Origin: an uncultured beta proteobacterium
GTDB taxonomy: Bacteria; Pseudomonadota; Gammaproteobacteria; Burkholderiales; Burkholderiaceae_C
Reading direction: 5' to 3'
Length of the DNA stretch: 39,080 nucleotides
Assembly: GCA_903886275.1 (NCBI GenBank)
Contig: CAISLN010000016.1
Location: 1 to 39,080, forward strand
This document shows, piece by piece, positions 24,929 to 34,615 of this stretch (position 1 is its first letter; the number at the start of each line of letters is the position of its first letter). Below the pieces are notes generated by a model. That model was not told where the DNA came from. It saw only the letters and a program-made list of their open reading frames with translations, and did no database searches. The translations under genes were made by a program, and so were the position numbers.

Positions 24929-25146
24929 CTACCCGCAGATTGACTTGGTAGCGCAGGCAATACTTGAGTGGTTTTTCGATAAAACGGTGACTGAGGTAGG
25001 CCCATGCGCAGCTGGGCGGCTCAGTCGGAGCTAAGTGGGCGCGTCAATTCAACAATGCTACTAATTGAGAGAAGCAGATTTGGAGCCACTGGACATCCGC
25101 TTGGTTCAGCGGGCGAATGTTATTTATTGCATCGTGCAACGCAATA
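24929..25146. other. gap between the acyltransferase gene and dciA
   Basis: No gene is recognised here between the convergent ends. It contains the right copy of the imperfect 17-base repeat (25092-25108) and a small hairpin TTGCA-TCG-TGCAA at 25127-25139. No classical terminator is seen. Confidence 0.5.
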
Positions 25147-25461
25147 TCAGGCAAGCATGTGAGACGATTGGACCTTCACCCGAATTGCGCTGACCTCCCA
25201 GCCTTTGGAGCGCAGATGGGCGAGCAAAGAGGGCAACAGTTGCTTGATTTTTGCTGCCGCCGCGTTGTTGTCCAGCAGCAAGCACCAGACAGAACCTTCG
25301 ATAGGTCCGGGGTGTACAGCGGTGCGCAGATACCCAGGCAGCAAGGATTCGATAGACTTCAGGCGCTGTGCAGATTCGGTGGCGAGTCCGCACAGACGCG
25401 ACAAGGTTTCGGATTCCTGGGTTGCCTGTAACAGCGAGATGGCGTGGTTGCGGCGGGTCAT
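25147..25461 (-). CDS. dciA: DciA (DUF721) helicase-loader-like protein
   Basis: This is a 104-residue DUF721 protein. DciA is the ancestral loader of the replicative helicase DnaB in bacteria that lack DnaC. The family pattern is visible: LLPGYLRTAVHPG, then a strand region WCLLLDNNAAAAKIKQLLPSLLAHLRSKGWEVSAIRVKVQ (shown here in part: AAAAKIKQLLPSLL and VSAIRVKVQ). It is divergent from the M23 peptidase gene with only 22 bases between the starts. The neighbourhood DUF721-M23-secA is common in betaproteobacteria. No hallmark catalytic residues are expected. Confidence 0.85.
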   Translation of the reverse strand: MTRRNHAISLLQATQESETLSRLCGLATESAQRLKSIESLLPGYLRTAVHPGPIEGSVWCLLLDNNAAAAKIKQLLPSLLAHLRSKGWEVSAIRVKVQSSHMLA

Positions 25462-25483
25462 GGGCCCTTAAGAAGGATTGGGT

Positions 25484-26413
25484 ATGCAATTGATTATCAC
25501 GGATGCACGGCTTTCCAGAAGCTACAGCATCCAGCTCAGCGGTTTGCGCTTGAGTGGCGCGGTACTGGGTTTGTCCCTGGGTTTGATGCTGATTTCAGCC
25601 GTCATGTACCACTGGGTGTTTCTCAAGGGTGCGCGCGAGGGTTGGCCGGTGGTGAGCACCCTGGTGCGTTTGGTCGTGCGTGACGAGGTGGCGCAGCGCG
25701 ACCGATTTATGCGCGAGAACATTGACGTCATGGCCAAGCGTCTGGGCGAGATGCAGGCCAAGATGTTGCAGTTGGAGTCGCTGGGCGAAAGGGTCTCTGG
25801 CCTGGCCGGCATCAATCCGGCCGATATCCGTGCCAAGCCGGGGCAGGGCGGCGTTCTGGTGGCGGGTCATGACCTGTCGATGGACGAGTTGCAGACGGCA
25901 CTGAGCGAGCTGGAAAAGCTCACCAACCAGCGCACCGATGTCATGACGGTGATCGAGTCGCGTCTGTTCGAGCAGAAGGTCAAGAAACTGATGGTGCCCA
26001 CCGAGGCCCCCGTCAAGGAAGTGGGCGTGGGCTCCAACTTCGGTTGGCGCATAGACCCTTTTACCGGGCGCACAGCCTTGCATACGGGGCTGGATTTTCC
26101 GGCCGAGCAGGGCACGCCGATCTATGCTGCGGCGGGCGGCGTGGTGGTGACGCAGGAGTTGCATCCCCAGTACGGCAACATGATCGAGGTGGACCATGGC
26201 AACGACCTGATCACGCGCTACGCCCATGCCTCAAGGATCTATGTCAAGAAAGGTGACCTGATCAAGCGGGGCCAAAAGATCGCCGATGTAGGTACCACTG
26301 GGCGCTCCACCGGGCCCCATCTGCACTTTGAGGTGCTGGTGCAGGGCGTGCCGCAGGACCCGCAAAAGTTCCTCAAAGCCGGCGGTAATCTGGCTGCGCT
26401 GGGCAAACGTTAA
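25484..26413 (+). CDS. M23 (LytM-type) peptidase
   Basis: This is a membrane-anchored cell-wall peptidase of 309 residues. One membrane segment (about 25-47) is followed by a coiled-coil-like region (about 65-165) and a C-terminal LytM domain (about 178-300). The zinc ligands are intact: His200 and Asp204 in HTGLDF, and His281 in GPHLHFEV. It should therefore be an active endopeptidase, unlike degenerate LytM regulators. The ATG at 25484 has an AGAAGGA site 6 bases upstream; the TTG at 25478 is rejected. Its promoter must lie inside dciA. Confidence 0.94.
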   Translation: MQLIITDARLSRSYSIQLSGLRLSGAVLGLSLGLMLISAVMYHWVFLKGAREGWPVVSTLVRLVVRDEVAQRDRFMRENIDVMAKRLGEMQAKMLQLESLGERVSGLAGINPADIRAKPGQGGVLVAGHDLSMDELQTALSELEKLTNQRTDVMTVIESRLFEQKVKKLMVPTEAPVKEVGVGSNFGWRIDPFTGRTALHTGLDFPAEQGTPIYAAAGGVVVTQELHPQYGNMIEVDHGNDLITRYAHASRIYVKKGDLIKRGQKIADVGTTGRSTGPHLHFEVLVQGVPQDPQKFLKAGGNLAALGKR

Positions 26414-26555
26414 AATCGCTGCTTTTGCAGGCTGTGCACATTGCCAGCGCCTTGGCGCTTGCCCTTTGCCGGCTTGTCCTCACATCCACCTTGATTAGAA
26501 AAAGGACTGCGCTGTTCTGTACGCCCATCGTGGGAAACAGGCCGGTCTCGCTCGC
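26414..26555. other. leader region upstream of secA
   Basis: This is a 142-base gap with a hairpin AGCGCC-TT-GGCGCT at 26446-26459. No promoter is convincing. In E. coli the equivalent position upstream of secA holds the secM regulator; no SecM-like arrest sequence is recognised here. Confidence 0.4.
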
Positions 26556-29342
26556 ATGGCAACCAACATTCTTACCAAAATCTTCGGAAGTCGTAACGAC
26601 CGTCTGCTCAAGCAATACCGTACCGTGGTGGCACGCATCAATGCGCTGGAGCCCGAATTCGAAAAACTGAGCGATGACGCCCTGCGGGCCAAGACGCAGG
26701 ACTTCAAGGAGCGCGTTGCCAAGGGCGAAACCCTAGAAGCGATTCTGCCGGAGGCTTTTGCGGTGGTGCGCGAGGGCTCCAAGCGCATCATGAAGATGCG
26801 CCACTTCGATGTGCAGCTGCTGGGCGGCATGTCGCTGCATTACGGCAAGATTTCCGAAATGGGCACGGGTGAGGGTAAGACGCTCACCTCTACCCTGCCG
26901 GTGTACCTGAACGCCCTGACCAATAAGGGCGTGCATGTAGTCACGGTGAATGACTACTTGGCCAGCCGCGATGCGCGCTGGATGGGGCGCCTCTACAACT
27001 TCCTGGGTCTGACGGTGGGCATCAACCTGCCGCAGGCACCGCGCGAGGAAAAGCAGGCCGCCTATCGCTGCGACATCACCTACGGCACCAACAACGAATA
27101 CGGCTTTGACTACCTGCGCGACAACATGGTGCATGAGGTGGGTGACCGGGTGCAGCGCGGGCTGAACTTTGCCATCGTCGATGAGGTGGACTCCATCCTG
27201 ATCGACGAAGCGCGCACCCCGCTGATCATCAGCGGCCAGGCCGAAGACCACACCGACATGTACGTGGCCATCAACAAAGTCGTCCCCTTGATGACCCTGC
27301 AGGAGGGCGAGGCCGACCCGCACACAGGCGAAGGCATCACCAAACCGGGTCACTTCACGGTGGACGAAAAGTCGCACCAGGTGTTCCTGACCGAGGCCGG
27401 CCACGAAAGTGCCGAGCGCATCCTGTCCGGCCTGGGCCTGATCGCCGAGGGCGCCTCGCTGTATGACCCGGCCAACATCACGCTGATGCACCACCTGTAT
27501 GCAGCGTTGCGGGCCAACCACCTCTACCACCGTGACCAGCATTACGTGGTGCAGCAGGGCGAGATCATCATCGTGGACGAATTCACCGGTCGCCTGATGA
27601 CGGGGCGGCGCTGGAGCGACGGCCTGCACCAGGCCGTGGAAGCCAAGGAAGGCGTGGAAATCCAGGCCGAGAACCAGACCCTGGCCTCCATCACCTTCCA
27701 GAACTACTTCCGCCTCTACGGCAAGCTGGCCGGCATGACCGGCACCGCCGACACGGAAGCCTACGAATTTCAGGAAATATACGGCCTGGAGACGGTGGTC
27801 ATTCCACCCAACCGCCAGAGCCGCCGCGAAGACCAGCTCGACCGCGTCTACAAGACCACGCGTGAAAAGTACGAGGCCGCCATCAAGGACATCCGCGAAT
27901 GCTATGAGCGCGGCCAGCCGGTGCTGGTGGGCACCACCTCGATTGAGAATTCCGAAATCATTGCCACTCTGCTGGAAAAAGAAAAGCTGCCGCACCAGGT
28001 GCTCAACGCCAAGCAGCATGCCCGCGAGGCCGATATCGTGGCCCAGGCCGGGCGCGCCAAGATGATCACCATTGCCACCAACATGGCCGGTCGGGGTACC
28101 GACATTGTGCTGGGTGGCAGCATCGAAAAAGCCATTGAAGCCGTGGATGCTGACGAGGCGCTGGACGCCGCTGCCAAGCAAGCCGCCATTGCCCAGATCC
28201 GCACCGACTGGACGCGCGACCACGATGCCGTCAAGGCCCTGGGTGGGCTGCGCATCATCGCCACCGAGCGCCATGAGTCACGCCGCATCGACAACCAGTT
28301 GCGCGGGCGCTCCGGCCGCCAGGGCGACCCCGGTTCCTCTCGCTTTTACCTCAGCCTGGACGATGCCCTGATGCGCATCTTTGCCGGCGATCGCGTCAAG
28401 TCCATCATGGACCGGCTGAAGATGCCCGACGGCGAAGCGATTGAGGCCGGCATCGTGACGCGCAGCATCGAGAGCGCCCAGCGCAAGGTGGAGGCGCGCA
28501 ACTTCGATATGCGCAAGCAACTGCTGGAGTACGACGATGTGTCAAACGACCAGCGCAAGGTGATCTACCAGCAGCGCAACGCCATCCTGGACGCGGCCGA
28601 CCTCAGCGCCCAGATTGCCTCGCTGCGCGAAGGATGCTTTACCGATCTGGTGCGCATGTATGTGCCAGCAGAGTCGGTGGAAGAGCAGTGGGACGTCAAG
28701 GGCCTGCAAAAGGTATTGGCCGACGAATGGCAAATTGGCCTAGACCTGGACAAGCAGATTGCGCAGGCCAGCGCCATCGTGGACGAAGACATTCTGCACA
28801 CCGTAGCAACAGCTGCAAACACCGCTTTCGATGCCAAGGTGTTGCTGGTGGGCGAAACCAACTTCACCCAGTTCGAGCGTATGGTGTTGCTGCAAAGCAT
28901 AGACACCCATTGGCGCGACCACCTGAGCGCGCTGGACTACCTGCGCCAAGGCATCCACTTGCGCGGCTACGCCCAAAAGCAGCCCAAGCAGGAATACAAG
29001 CGCGAAGCCTTCGAGCTGTTTGGCCAGTTGCTGGACTCGGTGAAGAACGATGTGACCAAGGTGCTGATGACGGTGAAGATCCAGTCGGCCGAACAAATTG
29101 ACGAGGCCGCCGCCGCACTCGAAGCGCGTGCGGACAGCATCAGCAATGTCACCTACAGCGCACCGACCGAAACCGGCGAGGTGCAGACCACGGTAGACGA
29201 GGAAACCGTGGGTGGCGCCAAGACGGCCAGTGCCATGGCTGCTGCTGCCGCCATGGACGCCATGGGGCGTGTGGGACGCAATGACCCCTGCCCCTGCGGC
29301 AGCGGAAAGAAATTTAAACAGTGCCACGGCAAGTTGGCCTGA
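26556..29342 (+). CDS. secA: SecA, preprotein translocase motor ATPase
   Basis: SecA drives unfolded proteins through SecYEG using ATP. The protein has 928 residues, the normal size. Walker A is GTGEGKT at about 103-109. The [21 protein letters not shown] segment (in part) marks Walker B and the motor. The [10 protein letters not shown] motif lies in NBD2. A C-terminal zinc-binding tail [14 protein letters not shown] ends the protein and mediates SecB contact in known systems. argJ starts 10 bases later with a GAAGGA site, suggesting a shared transcript. Confidence 0.98.
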   Translation: MATNILTKIFGSRNDRLLKQYRTVVARINALEPEFEKLSDDALRAKTQDFKERVAKGETLEAILPEAFAVVREGSKRIMKMRHFDVQLLGGMSLHYGKISEMGTGEGKTLTSTLPVYLNALTNKGVHVVTVNDYLASRDARWMGRLYNFLGLTVGINLPQAPREEKQAAYRCDITYGTNNEYGFDYLRDNMVHEVGDRVQRGLNFAIVDEVDSILIDEARTPLIISGQAEDHTDMYVAINKVVPLMTLQEGEADPHTGEGITKPGHFTVDEKSHQVFLTEAGHESAERILSGLGLIAEGASLYDPANITLMHHLYAALRANHLYHRDQHYVVQQGEIIIVDEFTGRLMTGRRWSDGLHQAVEAKEGVEIQAENQTLASITFQNYFRLYGKLAGMTGTADTEAYEFQEIYGLETVVIPPNRQSRREDQLDRVYKTTREKYEAAIKDIRECYERGQPVLVGTTSIENSEIIATLLEKEKLPHQVLNAKQHAREADIVAQAGRAKMITIATNMAGRGTDIVLGGSIEKAIEAVDADEALDAAAKQAAIAQIRTDWTRDHDAVKALGGLRIIATERHESRRIDNQLRGRSGRQGDPGSSRFYLSLDDALMRIFAGDRVKSIMDRLKMPDGEAIEAGIVTRSIESAQRKVEARNFDMRKQLLEYDDVSNDQRKVIYQQRNAILDAADLSAQIASLREGCFTDLVRMYVPAESVEEQWDVKGLQKVLADEWQIGLDLDKQIAQASAIVDEDILHTVATAANTAFDAKVLLVGETNFTQFERMVLLQSIDTHWRDHLSALDYLRQGIHLRGYAQKQPKQEYKREAFELFGQLLDSVKNDVTKVLMTVKIQSAEQIDEAAAALEARADSISNVTYSAPTETGEVQTTVDEETVGGAKTASAMAAAAAMDAMGRVGRNDPCPCGSGKKFKQCHGKLA

Positions 29343-29352
29343 AGGAAAACAC

Positions 29353-30582
29353 ATGCCCGTTAATTTGCCCCTGCCGGATGCGGCCACCCTGTTCCCGATT
29401 GCCGGCCTGCGCATAGGCGTGACCGAAGCCGGTATCCGCAAAGCCCACCGCAAAGACCTGACCGTGGTGTTGATAGACGCGGGCTCCAGCGTCAGCGGCG
29501 TCTTCACCTCCAACCGCTTTTGCGCCGCGCCAGTGCAGCTGTGCCGCGCGCATTTGGATAGTGGCCTGGGCGTGCGCGCCATGTTGATCAATACCGGCAA
29601 CGCCAATGCCGGCACCGGTGCCGACGGCCTGAACCGTGCCCGTAGCAGCTGTGCTGCGCTGGCCCAACGGCTGGGCATCAGCGCCGAGCAGGTGCTGCCG
29701 TTTTCCACCGGCGTGATCATGGAGACGCTGCCCCTTGAGCGCATCGAGGCCGGCCTTGATGCGGCCATTGCCGATGCCGCAGAGGCCAACTGGCTCAAGG
29801 CTGCCGAAGGCATCATGACCACCGACACCCAACCCAAGGCCTTTGGTGCCCAGGGCCTGGTGGGTGGCAAACGGGTCAGTGTCAGCGGCATCAGCAAGGG
29901 TGCCGGCATGATCCGCCCAAACATGGCCACCATGCTGGGCTTTATCGCCACCGATGCGAATGTGGACCAGGCGCTGATGAAGCAGCTGTCGCTGGAGCTG
30001 GCCGAAGGCTCGTTCAACCGCGTCACCGTGGACGGCGACACCTCTACCAACGACTCGCTGGTGGTGATTGCCACCAACCGAGCAGGCAATGCAGCGATCA
30101 CGTCGCTTGACTCAATCGAAGGCCAAGCGCTCAAAAGTCTGATGCTGGACGTGGCGCGCAAATTGGCCCAGGCGATTGTGCGCGACGGCGAGGGTGCTAC
30201 CAAGTTCATCAGCGTGGTGGTGCAGGGCGGTCGCGATGCCGAGGAATGCCGCAAGGTGGCCTACGCCATTGCCCATTCGCCGCTGGTGAAAACCGCCTTC
30301 TTTGCGTCAGATCCCAACCTAGGCCGTATCCTGGCCGCAGTCGGTTACGCCGGCATTGACGACCTGGACCAGACCGGCATCGAGTTGTTTTTGGACGACG
30401 TGCATGTGGCCACCCAAGGCGGGCGTAACCCGGCCTACCGCGAAGAAGACGGCCAGCGCGTGATGAAGCAGTCCGAGATCACGGTGCGCGTAGCACTCGG
30501 TCGCGGCGATGCTTGCGAGACCGTATGGACCTGCGACCTCAGCCACGAATACGTCACCATCAACGCCGATTACAGGAGTTGA
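29353..30582 (+). CDS. argJ: ArgJ, glutamate N-acetyltransferase (bifunctional)
   Basis: ArgJ recycles the acetyl group from N-acetylornithine to glutamate in arginine synthesis; many also use acetyl-CoA. The protein has 409 residues from the ATG at 29353. The precursor self-cleaves before a conserved Thr, seen at about 193 in [16 protein letters not shown]. Other hallmarks are [18 protein letters not shown], and [10 protein letters not shown]. The C-terminus ends in the usual [12 protein letters not shown]. The gene follows secA and is followed by a palindromic repeat before the next gene. Confidence 0.97.
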   Translation: MPVNLPLPDAATLFPIAGLRIGVTEAGIRKAHRKDLTVVLIDAGSSVSGVFTSNRFCAAPVQLCRAHLDSGLGVRAMLINTGNANAGTGADGLNRARSSCAALAQRLGISAEQVLPFSTGVIMETLPLERIEAGLDAAIADAAEANWLKAAEGIMTTDTQPKAFGAQGLVGGKRVSVSGISKGAGMIRPNMATMLGFIATDANVDQALMKQLSLELAEGSFNRVTVDGDTSTNDSLVVIATNRAGNAAITSLDSIEGQALKSLMLDVARKLAQAIVRDGEGATKFISVVVQGGRDAEECRKVAYAIAHSPLVKTAFFASDPNLGRILAAVGYAGIDDLDQTGIELFLDDVHVATQGGRNPAYREEDGQRVMKQSEITVRVALGRGDACETVWTCDLSHEYVTINADYRS

Positions 30583-30779
30583 ACCGCCCCGGCTTGTTCG
30601 CTGCAACGCCGCTTCGGTGCCGCAGCCAGAGGCTGTGGCTCTTCGGTCCGGTCCCAAGCTGCGCAGGCAGCTTGTGAGCCTCCGCCCTCAGCCCCTTAAG
30701 GGGGCAGCACCAGTGGCCCGGCAAAGCCGGTTCCACGGTGTTCCTGAGTTTTGAACCTGTCGCTCCGGATGCTCTTGAT
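30583..30779. repeat. palindromic repeat region after argJ (third copy of the his-gap element)
   Basis: Hairpins in order are AAGCTGC/GCAGCTT at 30656-30673, the 12-bp palindrome CCCCTTAAGGGG at 30692-30703, and a long hairpin at 30707-30741 with core CCGGC-AAA-GCCGG. The last is clearly the same element as those at 11820-11856 and 11944-11980. Its stems carry compensatory base changes relative to those copies. No gene is seen here. Confidence 0.85.
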
Positions 30780-31658
30780 ATGAACGAAAAAATAATTGCT
30801 TTTCTCCAAAGGGCCGAGCTGTTTATGGAGCGGGTGGAAGCTTCCTTGCCGCACGGCCTGTCCGAGCCCGACTGGACGGAGTCCATCGCCTTTCGCTACC
30901 GCCGCCGCTCCAGCGGCCAGGGCGTGATCTCGGCGGTCCACCATGTGGGCGCCATGGACCTGGCGGACCTGATCGACATCGACGTGCAGAAGGAAAAAAT
31001 CCAGCGCAACACGGCGCAGTTTGTGCGCGGTGCCACCGCCAACAATGTGCTGCTGACGGGTGCGCGTGGCACCGGAAAATCCTCTCTGATACGCGCCTGC
31101 TTGCATGCCTATGCGGACAAGGGCCTGCGCCTGATCGAGGTGGACAAGGCCGACCTGGTGGACCTGCCCGACATCGTGGAAATTGTGGCGGCAAGGCCGG
31201 AGAAGTTCATTGTGTTTTGCGACGACCTCAGCTTTGACGAGGGCGAACCCGGCTACAAGGCCTTGAAGTCGGTGCTCGACGGCTCGGTGTCAGCGGCTAC
31301 GGCCAATGTGCTGGTCTACGCCACCAGCAACCGCCGCCACCTGCTGCCCGAGTACATGTCCGAGAACCTGACCTACACCCACACCCCCGAGGGCGAGGTG
31401 CATCCGGGCGAGGTGGTGGAAGAAAAGATTTCGCTCTCCGAGCGCTTTGGCCTGTGGGTCAGCTTCTATCCCTTTACCCAGAATGAATACCTGCACATTG
31501 CCGCCCAATGGCTGATGGTGCTGGGCCTACCCGCCGATGAGATTGCAGCGGCGCGCCCCGACGCCCTGCTGTGGGCGTTGGAGCGTGGCTCACGCAGCGG
31601 CCGTGTGGCAAGGCAATTTGCACAGGACTATGCCGGGCGCAAGAGCACAGCGCCATGA
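30780..31658 (+). CDS. DUF815-type P-loop ATPase
   Basis: This is an AAA+-like ATPase of 292 residues of unknown function, similar to the DUF815 family. Walker A is GARGTGKSS at about 94-102, and a Walker B-like segment FIVFCDDLSF lies at about 143-152. A sensor-like YATSNRRHLLPEYM and an SLSERFGLWVSF stretch follow. The start is the ATG at 30780, which begins the predicted helical N-terminus (MNEKIIAFLQRAELFMERVE). It is overlapped by the Nudix gene start (ATGA). Confidence 0.85.
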   Translation: MNEKIIAFLQRAELFMERVEASLPHGLSEPDWTESIAFRYRRRSSGQGVISAVHHVGAMDLADLIDIDVQKEKIQRNTAQFVRGATANNVLLTGARGTGKSSLIRACLHAYADKGLRLIEVDKADLVDLPDIVEIVAARPEKFIVFCDDLSFDEGEPGYKALKSVLDGSVSAATANVLVYATSNRRHLLPEYMSENLTYTHTPEGEVHPGEVVEEKISLSERFGLWVSFYPFTQNEYLHIAAQWLMVLGLPADEIAAARPDALLWALERGSRSGRVARQFAQDYAGRKSTAP

Positions 31659-32137
31659 GCGGGCCACTGGTCGCCGATGCCCATGCCGAACGCGCGGGTG
31701 GACCCAACCGCCCCGTGACCGAAGTGGCCGTGGGCGTGCTGCTGCGCGCCGACGCATCTTTTTTGCTGACCTCGCGCCCAGTGGGCAAACCCTATGCGGG
31801 CTACTGGGAATTCCCCGGCGGCAAGCTTGAAGCCGGTGAGTCGGTAGAGCAGGCCCTGCGCCGCGAGTTGATTGAGGAACTCGGCATCACCATCGGTGCA
31901 GTGACCCCCTGGCGCGTCGAGATGGTGGACTATCCCCATGCCTTGGTGCGCCTGCATTTTTGCAAGGTGTTTGAGTGGAGCGGTGAGCTGCAAATGCGCG
32001 AGGCGCAAGACTTTGCCTGGGAGCAGTTGCCGGTTCAGGTGCAACCGGTGCTACCCGGCACGGTGCCGGTGCTGCAGTGGTTTGCGGCCGAGCGCAACTT
32101 TTTTGCCGCCACGCACCGGCTGGCTGATACCGACTAA
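31655..32137 (+). CDS. Nudix hydrolase, MutT-like
   Basis: This is a 160-residue Nudix protein, probably the 8-oxo-dGTP pyrophosphatase MutT, which prevents AT-to-CG mutations. The Nudix box is intact: GGKLEAGESVEQALRRELIEELGI (shown split as GGKLEAGES, REL, EEL) at about 55-78. The leading VAVGVLLRADASFLLTSRP and the trailing WEQLPVQVQPVLPGTVPVL fit MutT. It overlaps the ATPase gene by 4 bases. The N-terminal 20 residues are an extension beyond E. coli MutT. Its 3' end faces yacG after 11 bases. Confidence 0.9.
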   Translation: MSGPLVADAHAERAGGPNRPVTEVAVGVLLRADASFLLTSRPVGKPYAGYWEFPGGKLEAGESVEQALRRELIEELGITIGAVTPWRVEMVDYPHALVRLHFCKVFEWSGELQMREAQDFAWEQLPVQVQPVLPGTVPVLQWFAAERNFFAATHRLADTD

Positions 32138-32148
32138 AGGGCTTTGTC

Positions 32149-32352
32149 CTATTGCAGTTTGGGGTCGCCGAATAGCTCGCCTTCTGGCGGGGCCTCGGTG
32201 GGCACACGAAAGGCCTCGCTGGCCCAGGCGCCAAAGTCCAGGTCCTTGCAACGCTCGCAGCAAAAGGGGCGAAACGGATTGCTCTGCGCGTATACGCTTG
32301 TGCCGCCGCAGGCCGGGCAGCGCACTTGTTTGGTGGGGATGTTTAAGTCCAT
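32149..32352 (-). CDS. yacG: YacG, DNA gyrase inhibitor, zinc-ribbon protein
   Basis: YacG is a small zinc protein that binds gyrase B in E. coli. From the ATG at 32352 it has 67 residues; a longer frame to 32382 is less likely. The four zinc cysteines are in CPACGG and CCERCKDLDFGAW. The acidic C-terminus ends in PEGELFGDPK. It lies 20 bases downstream of zapD, continuing the conserved coaE-zapD-yacG order. Confidence 0.95.
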   Translation of the reverse strand: MDLNIPTKQVRCPACGGTSVYAQSNPFRPFCCERCKDLDFGAWASEAFRVPTEAPPEGELFGDPKLQ

Positions 32353-32372
32353 GGGTTCTTGTTCCGGCTTGC

Positions 32373-33128
32373 TCAAGAGCACAGGGCCAGCTCAAATGAG
32401 CCGTCTTCGTGGGCGGCTTGCAGTTTGTCGGCGCCGTCCATGCGCATCAAGCGGATGGAAACCATCAGGCGGTTGCCGCTGATTTCCGGGATCAACTGCA
32501 GCTCAGGGTCAATGGCCAGGCGCAGCAATTGGAATGTGCGGCCTTGGGGCAGGTTTTGTTGGAACTGTCCACCGGTAGCTACCACCTTTTGCGGCGCGCA
32601 AGAGTCGCGCAACATCTTGAGCAGCAAGTGGATGGAGTCGGCCAGTGGGGCCAGCGTGGCGGCCCAGCGGTGCAGGTCACGGGTGCGGGCGTCGGCGCTG
32701 CGGTGCTGCCAGGCGAAATAGGCTGGCAGGTCGAAGGAACAGGTGCCGCCCGGAATACCGACGCGGCTGCGTATGCTCATCAACCAGTCGTTTTCGGTCA
32801 GCGATTGGCCGGCCTTGCCGGTTGTGGCATTCAACGCTTCAAAGCAGCCCTCCAGTTGCGCGATCACCTTGTTGAGCACGGCTTCGGCAATGGCCGGGTT
32901 GCCGCGGTAGGCATTGAGCACCTGCTTGTGCTTGTCCAGGTCCTTGAGTACATCGGACTTCAGGTCGGCCCTGGCGCCCACGTCCATGACCTCAAAAATG
33001 GTGCTGAGTGCAAAGTGGTGGTCCAACGGCGCATCGCGTCCTACCAAGGTCGCAAGGCATAAAAAAAGATGTTCGAGCCGCAGGTAAGTGCGTATGCGCT
33101 CGTTAAAGGGGTATTCGTAGAGAATCAC
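32373..33128 (-). CDS. zapD: ZapD, cell-division protein, FtsZ bundling
   Basis: ZapD cross-links FtsZ filaments at the division ring. The protein has 251 residues if it starts at the GTG at 33128, which gives the family's usual N-terminus ILYEYPFNERIRTYLRLEHLF. Upstream in-frame GTG starts (for example at 33176) would overlap coaE. Other conserved stretches are PGGTCSFDLPAYFAWQH and SGNRLMVSIRLM. It is 22 bases after coaE. Confidence 0.94.
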   Translation of the reverse strand: MILYEYPFNERIRTYLRLEHLFLCLATLVGRDAPLDHHFALSTIFEVMDVGARADLKSDVLKDLDKHKQVLNAYRGNPAIAEAVLNKVIAQLEGCFEALNATTGKAGQSLTENDWLMSIRSRVGIPGGTCSFDLPAYFAWQHRSADARTRDLHRWAATLAPLADSIHLLLKMLRDSCAPQKVVATGGQFQQNLPQGRTFQLLRLAIDPELQLIPEISGNRLMVSIRLMRMDGADKLQAAHEDGSFELALCS

Positions 33129-33150
33129 GCGGTGCTTTCGGGTGGGGGCA

Positions 33151-33756
33151 TCATAGCCCGAACTGCCCGGCGACACGTTTAACCAGCGTTGCGAGTTCGG
33201 CCAGCGACATGCCTTCGTTGCAAAGCACCAAGTCGGCGGCTGCCAAACGCCGGTTCCGGCTGGCCTGCGCTGCCATTATTTTCTGTACCTGCTCTGGCGC
33301 CAAGCCATTGCGCGCCTGCACGCGGCTGATCTGTGTCTGCGCGCTGCAGTCCACCACCAGCACACGTTGCAGTTTTTTGCGCCAGTGGCCAGATTCCACC
33401 AGCAGCGGAATGTCAAACACAATGCAGCGCGCGCCAGCCTGCGCCATGGCCTGCGCGGCAACTTCCAGCCCCACCAAGGGGTGGATGATGGCCTCCAGTC
33501 GGGCCTTGGCGCGTGGGTCCTCAAACACCTTCTGGCGCATGCGATCGCGGTCCATGGCGCCATCGGAGGCGACAAAGTCGGCGCCAAACTGTTGCCGGAT
33601 CGGCGCGATTGCCGCACCACCTGCCGCCGTGGTTGCGCGCGAGATGGCATCGGCATCAATCACGGCGGCACCCTGCAGGGCCAGCAGCGCCGCCACCGTG
33701 CTCTTGCCGCTGCCTATGCCGCCGGTGAGTCCCAAGCGCAGGGGTGCTTGCAGCAT
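33151..33756 (-). CDS. coaE: CoaE, dephospho-CoA kinase
   Basis: CoaE phosphorylates dephospho-CoA in the final step of coenzyme A synthesis. The protein has 201 residues. The P-loop GGIGSGKST is at about 12-20, followed by DADAISR and the substrate region VFDIPLLVESG. It is encoded 1 base downstream of pilD, part of the widely conserved pilD-coaE-zapD-yacG arrangement. All key motifs are intact. Confidence 0.97.
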   Translation of the reverse strand: MLQAPLRLGLTGGIGSGKSTVAALLALQGAAVIDADAISRATTAAGGAAIAPIRQQFGADFVASDGAMDRDRMRQKVFEDPRAKARLEAIIHPLVGLEVAAQAMAQAGARCIVFDIPLLVESGHWRKKLQRVLVVDCSAQTQISRVQARNGLAPEQVQKIMAAQASRNRRLAAADLVLCNEGMSLAELATLVKRVAGQFGL

Positions 33757-33757
33757 C

Positions 33758-34615
33758 CTATAGTCCCACGGCCTGGCGCAAGGCCTGGGGCCCGAACACC
33801 AGTGCGCTTAAACCGGCACCGGCGAGAAACGGACCGAAGGGCACATAGCCTCCTTCGCGCAGGCTGGAGTTGAATTTCAGGCCAATGCCTATCACCGCAC
33901 CAATGACCGAGGCGATCAGGATGATGGGTATCAGGGTCTGCCAGCCAAACCAGACGCCCAGGGCGGCAAACAACTTGAAGTCGCCAAACCCCATGCCCTC
34001 CTTGCCGGTGGCCAGCTTGAAGCCCCAGTACACCAGCCACAGCGACAGATAGCCCGCCACTGCACCCCATAGCGCATCATTCAGACTCACAGGAATCCAC
34101 TGCAGCGCTGCCGCCACCATGCCCAGCCACAGCAGCGGCAAGGTCAGGTCATCGGGCAGCAAGGTGGTGTCCCAGTCAATCAGGGCCAAGGTCAGCAGCA
34201 TGGCCGAGAAGGCGCACCACGCCAGGCCCCTGGAGTTGGCGCCAAAGGTCCAGGTGCAATAGAAAAATAGCCCCGCCACCGCGAGCTCCACCAATGGATA
34301 GCGGATGCTGATGGGCGCCTTGCAGGCGGAGCACTTGCCCGCCAGCGCCAAATAGCTCAGCAGCGGGATGTTTTCATACCAGGCAATGGCATGGCCGCAA
34401 TGCGGGCAGCGCGAGCGCGGCAGCATCAGATTAAAAGGCGCGCGCTCGGGCAGTTCGGTACCGGCGAGTTCGGCGGCCTCGTCTTTCCACTGCTGCTCCA
34501 TCATCTTGGGCAGGCGGTACACCACCACGTTCAAAAAGCTGCCAATCAGCAGGCCTAGCAAAGCCAGCAGGCTGGCGTCCAGCCAGGGCAGTGCCCCCAT
34601 ATTCCAAATATTCAT
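33758..34615 (-). CDS. pilD: PilD, type IV prepilin peptidase / N-methyltransferase
   Basis: PilD cleaves prepilin leader peptides and methylates the new N-terminus. The protein has 285 residues from the ATG at 34615. The N-terminal half has the zinc tetracysteine CPHCGHAI...CSACKAP. The peptidase aspartates are in LIDWDTTLLPDDLTLP and the GMGFGDFKL motif (GxGD). Eight or so membrane segments are predicted. It is separated from pilC by 331 unexplained bases, unlike the tight spacing common elsewhere. Confidence 0.96.
   Translation of the reverse strand: MNIWNMGALPWLDASLLALLGLLIGSFLNVVVYRLPKMMEQQWKDEAAELAGTELPERAPFNLMLPRSRCPHCGHAIAWYENIPLLSYLALAGKCSACKAPISIRYPLVELAVAGLFFYCTWTFGANSRGLAWCAFSAMLLTLALIDWDTTLLPDDLTLPLLWLGMVAAALQWIPVSLNDALWGAVAGYLSLWLVYWGFKLATGKEGMGFGDFKLFAALGVWFGWQTLIPIILIASVIGAVIGIGLKFNSSLREGGYVPFGPFLAGAGLSALVFGPQALRQAVGL

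Noticed and set aside
25087..25105. Inverted 7-base match (CAAGCGG) to the tRNA-Thr 3' end as a right attachment site
   Set aside because: Wrong orientation and only 7 matching bases; flanking bases do not agree.
26425..26670. 81-codon frame upstream of and overlapping secA, with a hydrophobic start, as a SecM-like regulator
   Set aside because: It starts with TTG without a ribosome site, runs far into secA in another frame, and has no arrest-type C-terminus.
26733..28274. 513-codon minus-strand frame opposite secA
   Set aside because: Antisense shadow of secA with no domain and no start signal.
28740..30254. 504-codon minus-strand frame across secA and argJ
   Set aside because: It spans two well-supported genes on the other strand and shows no domain; Ser/Arg/Ala-rich composition typical of shadows.
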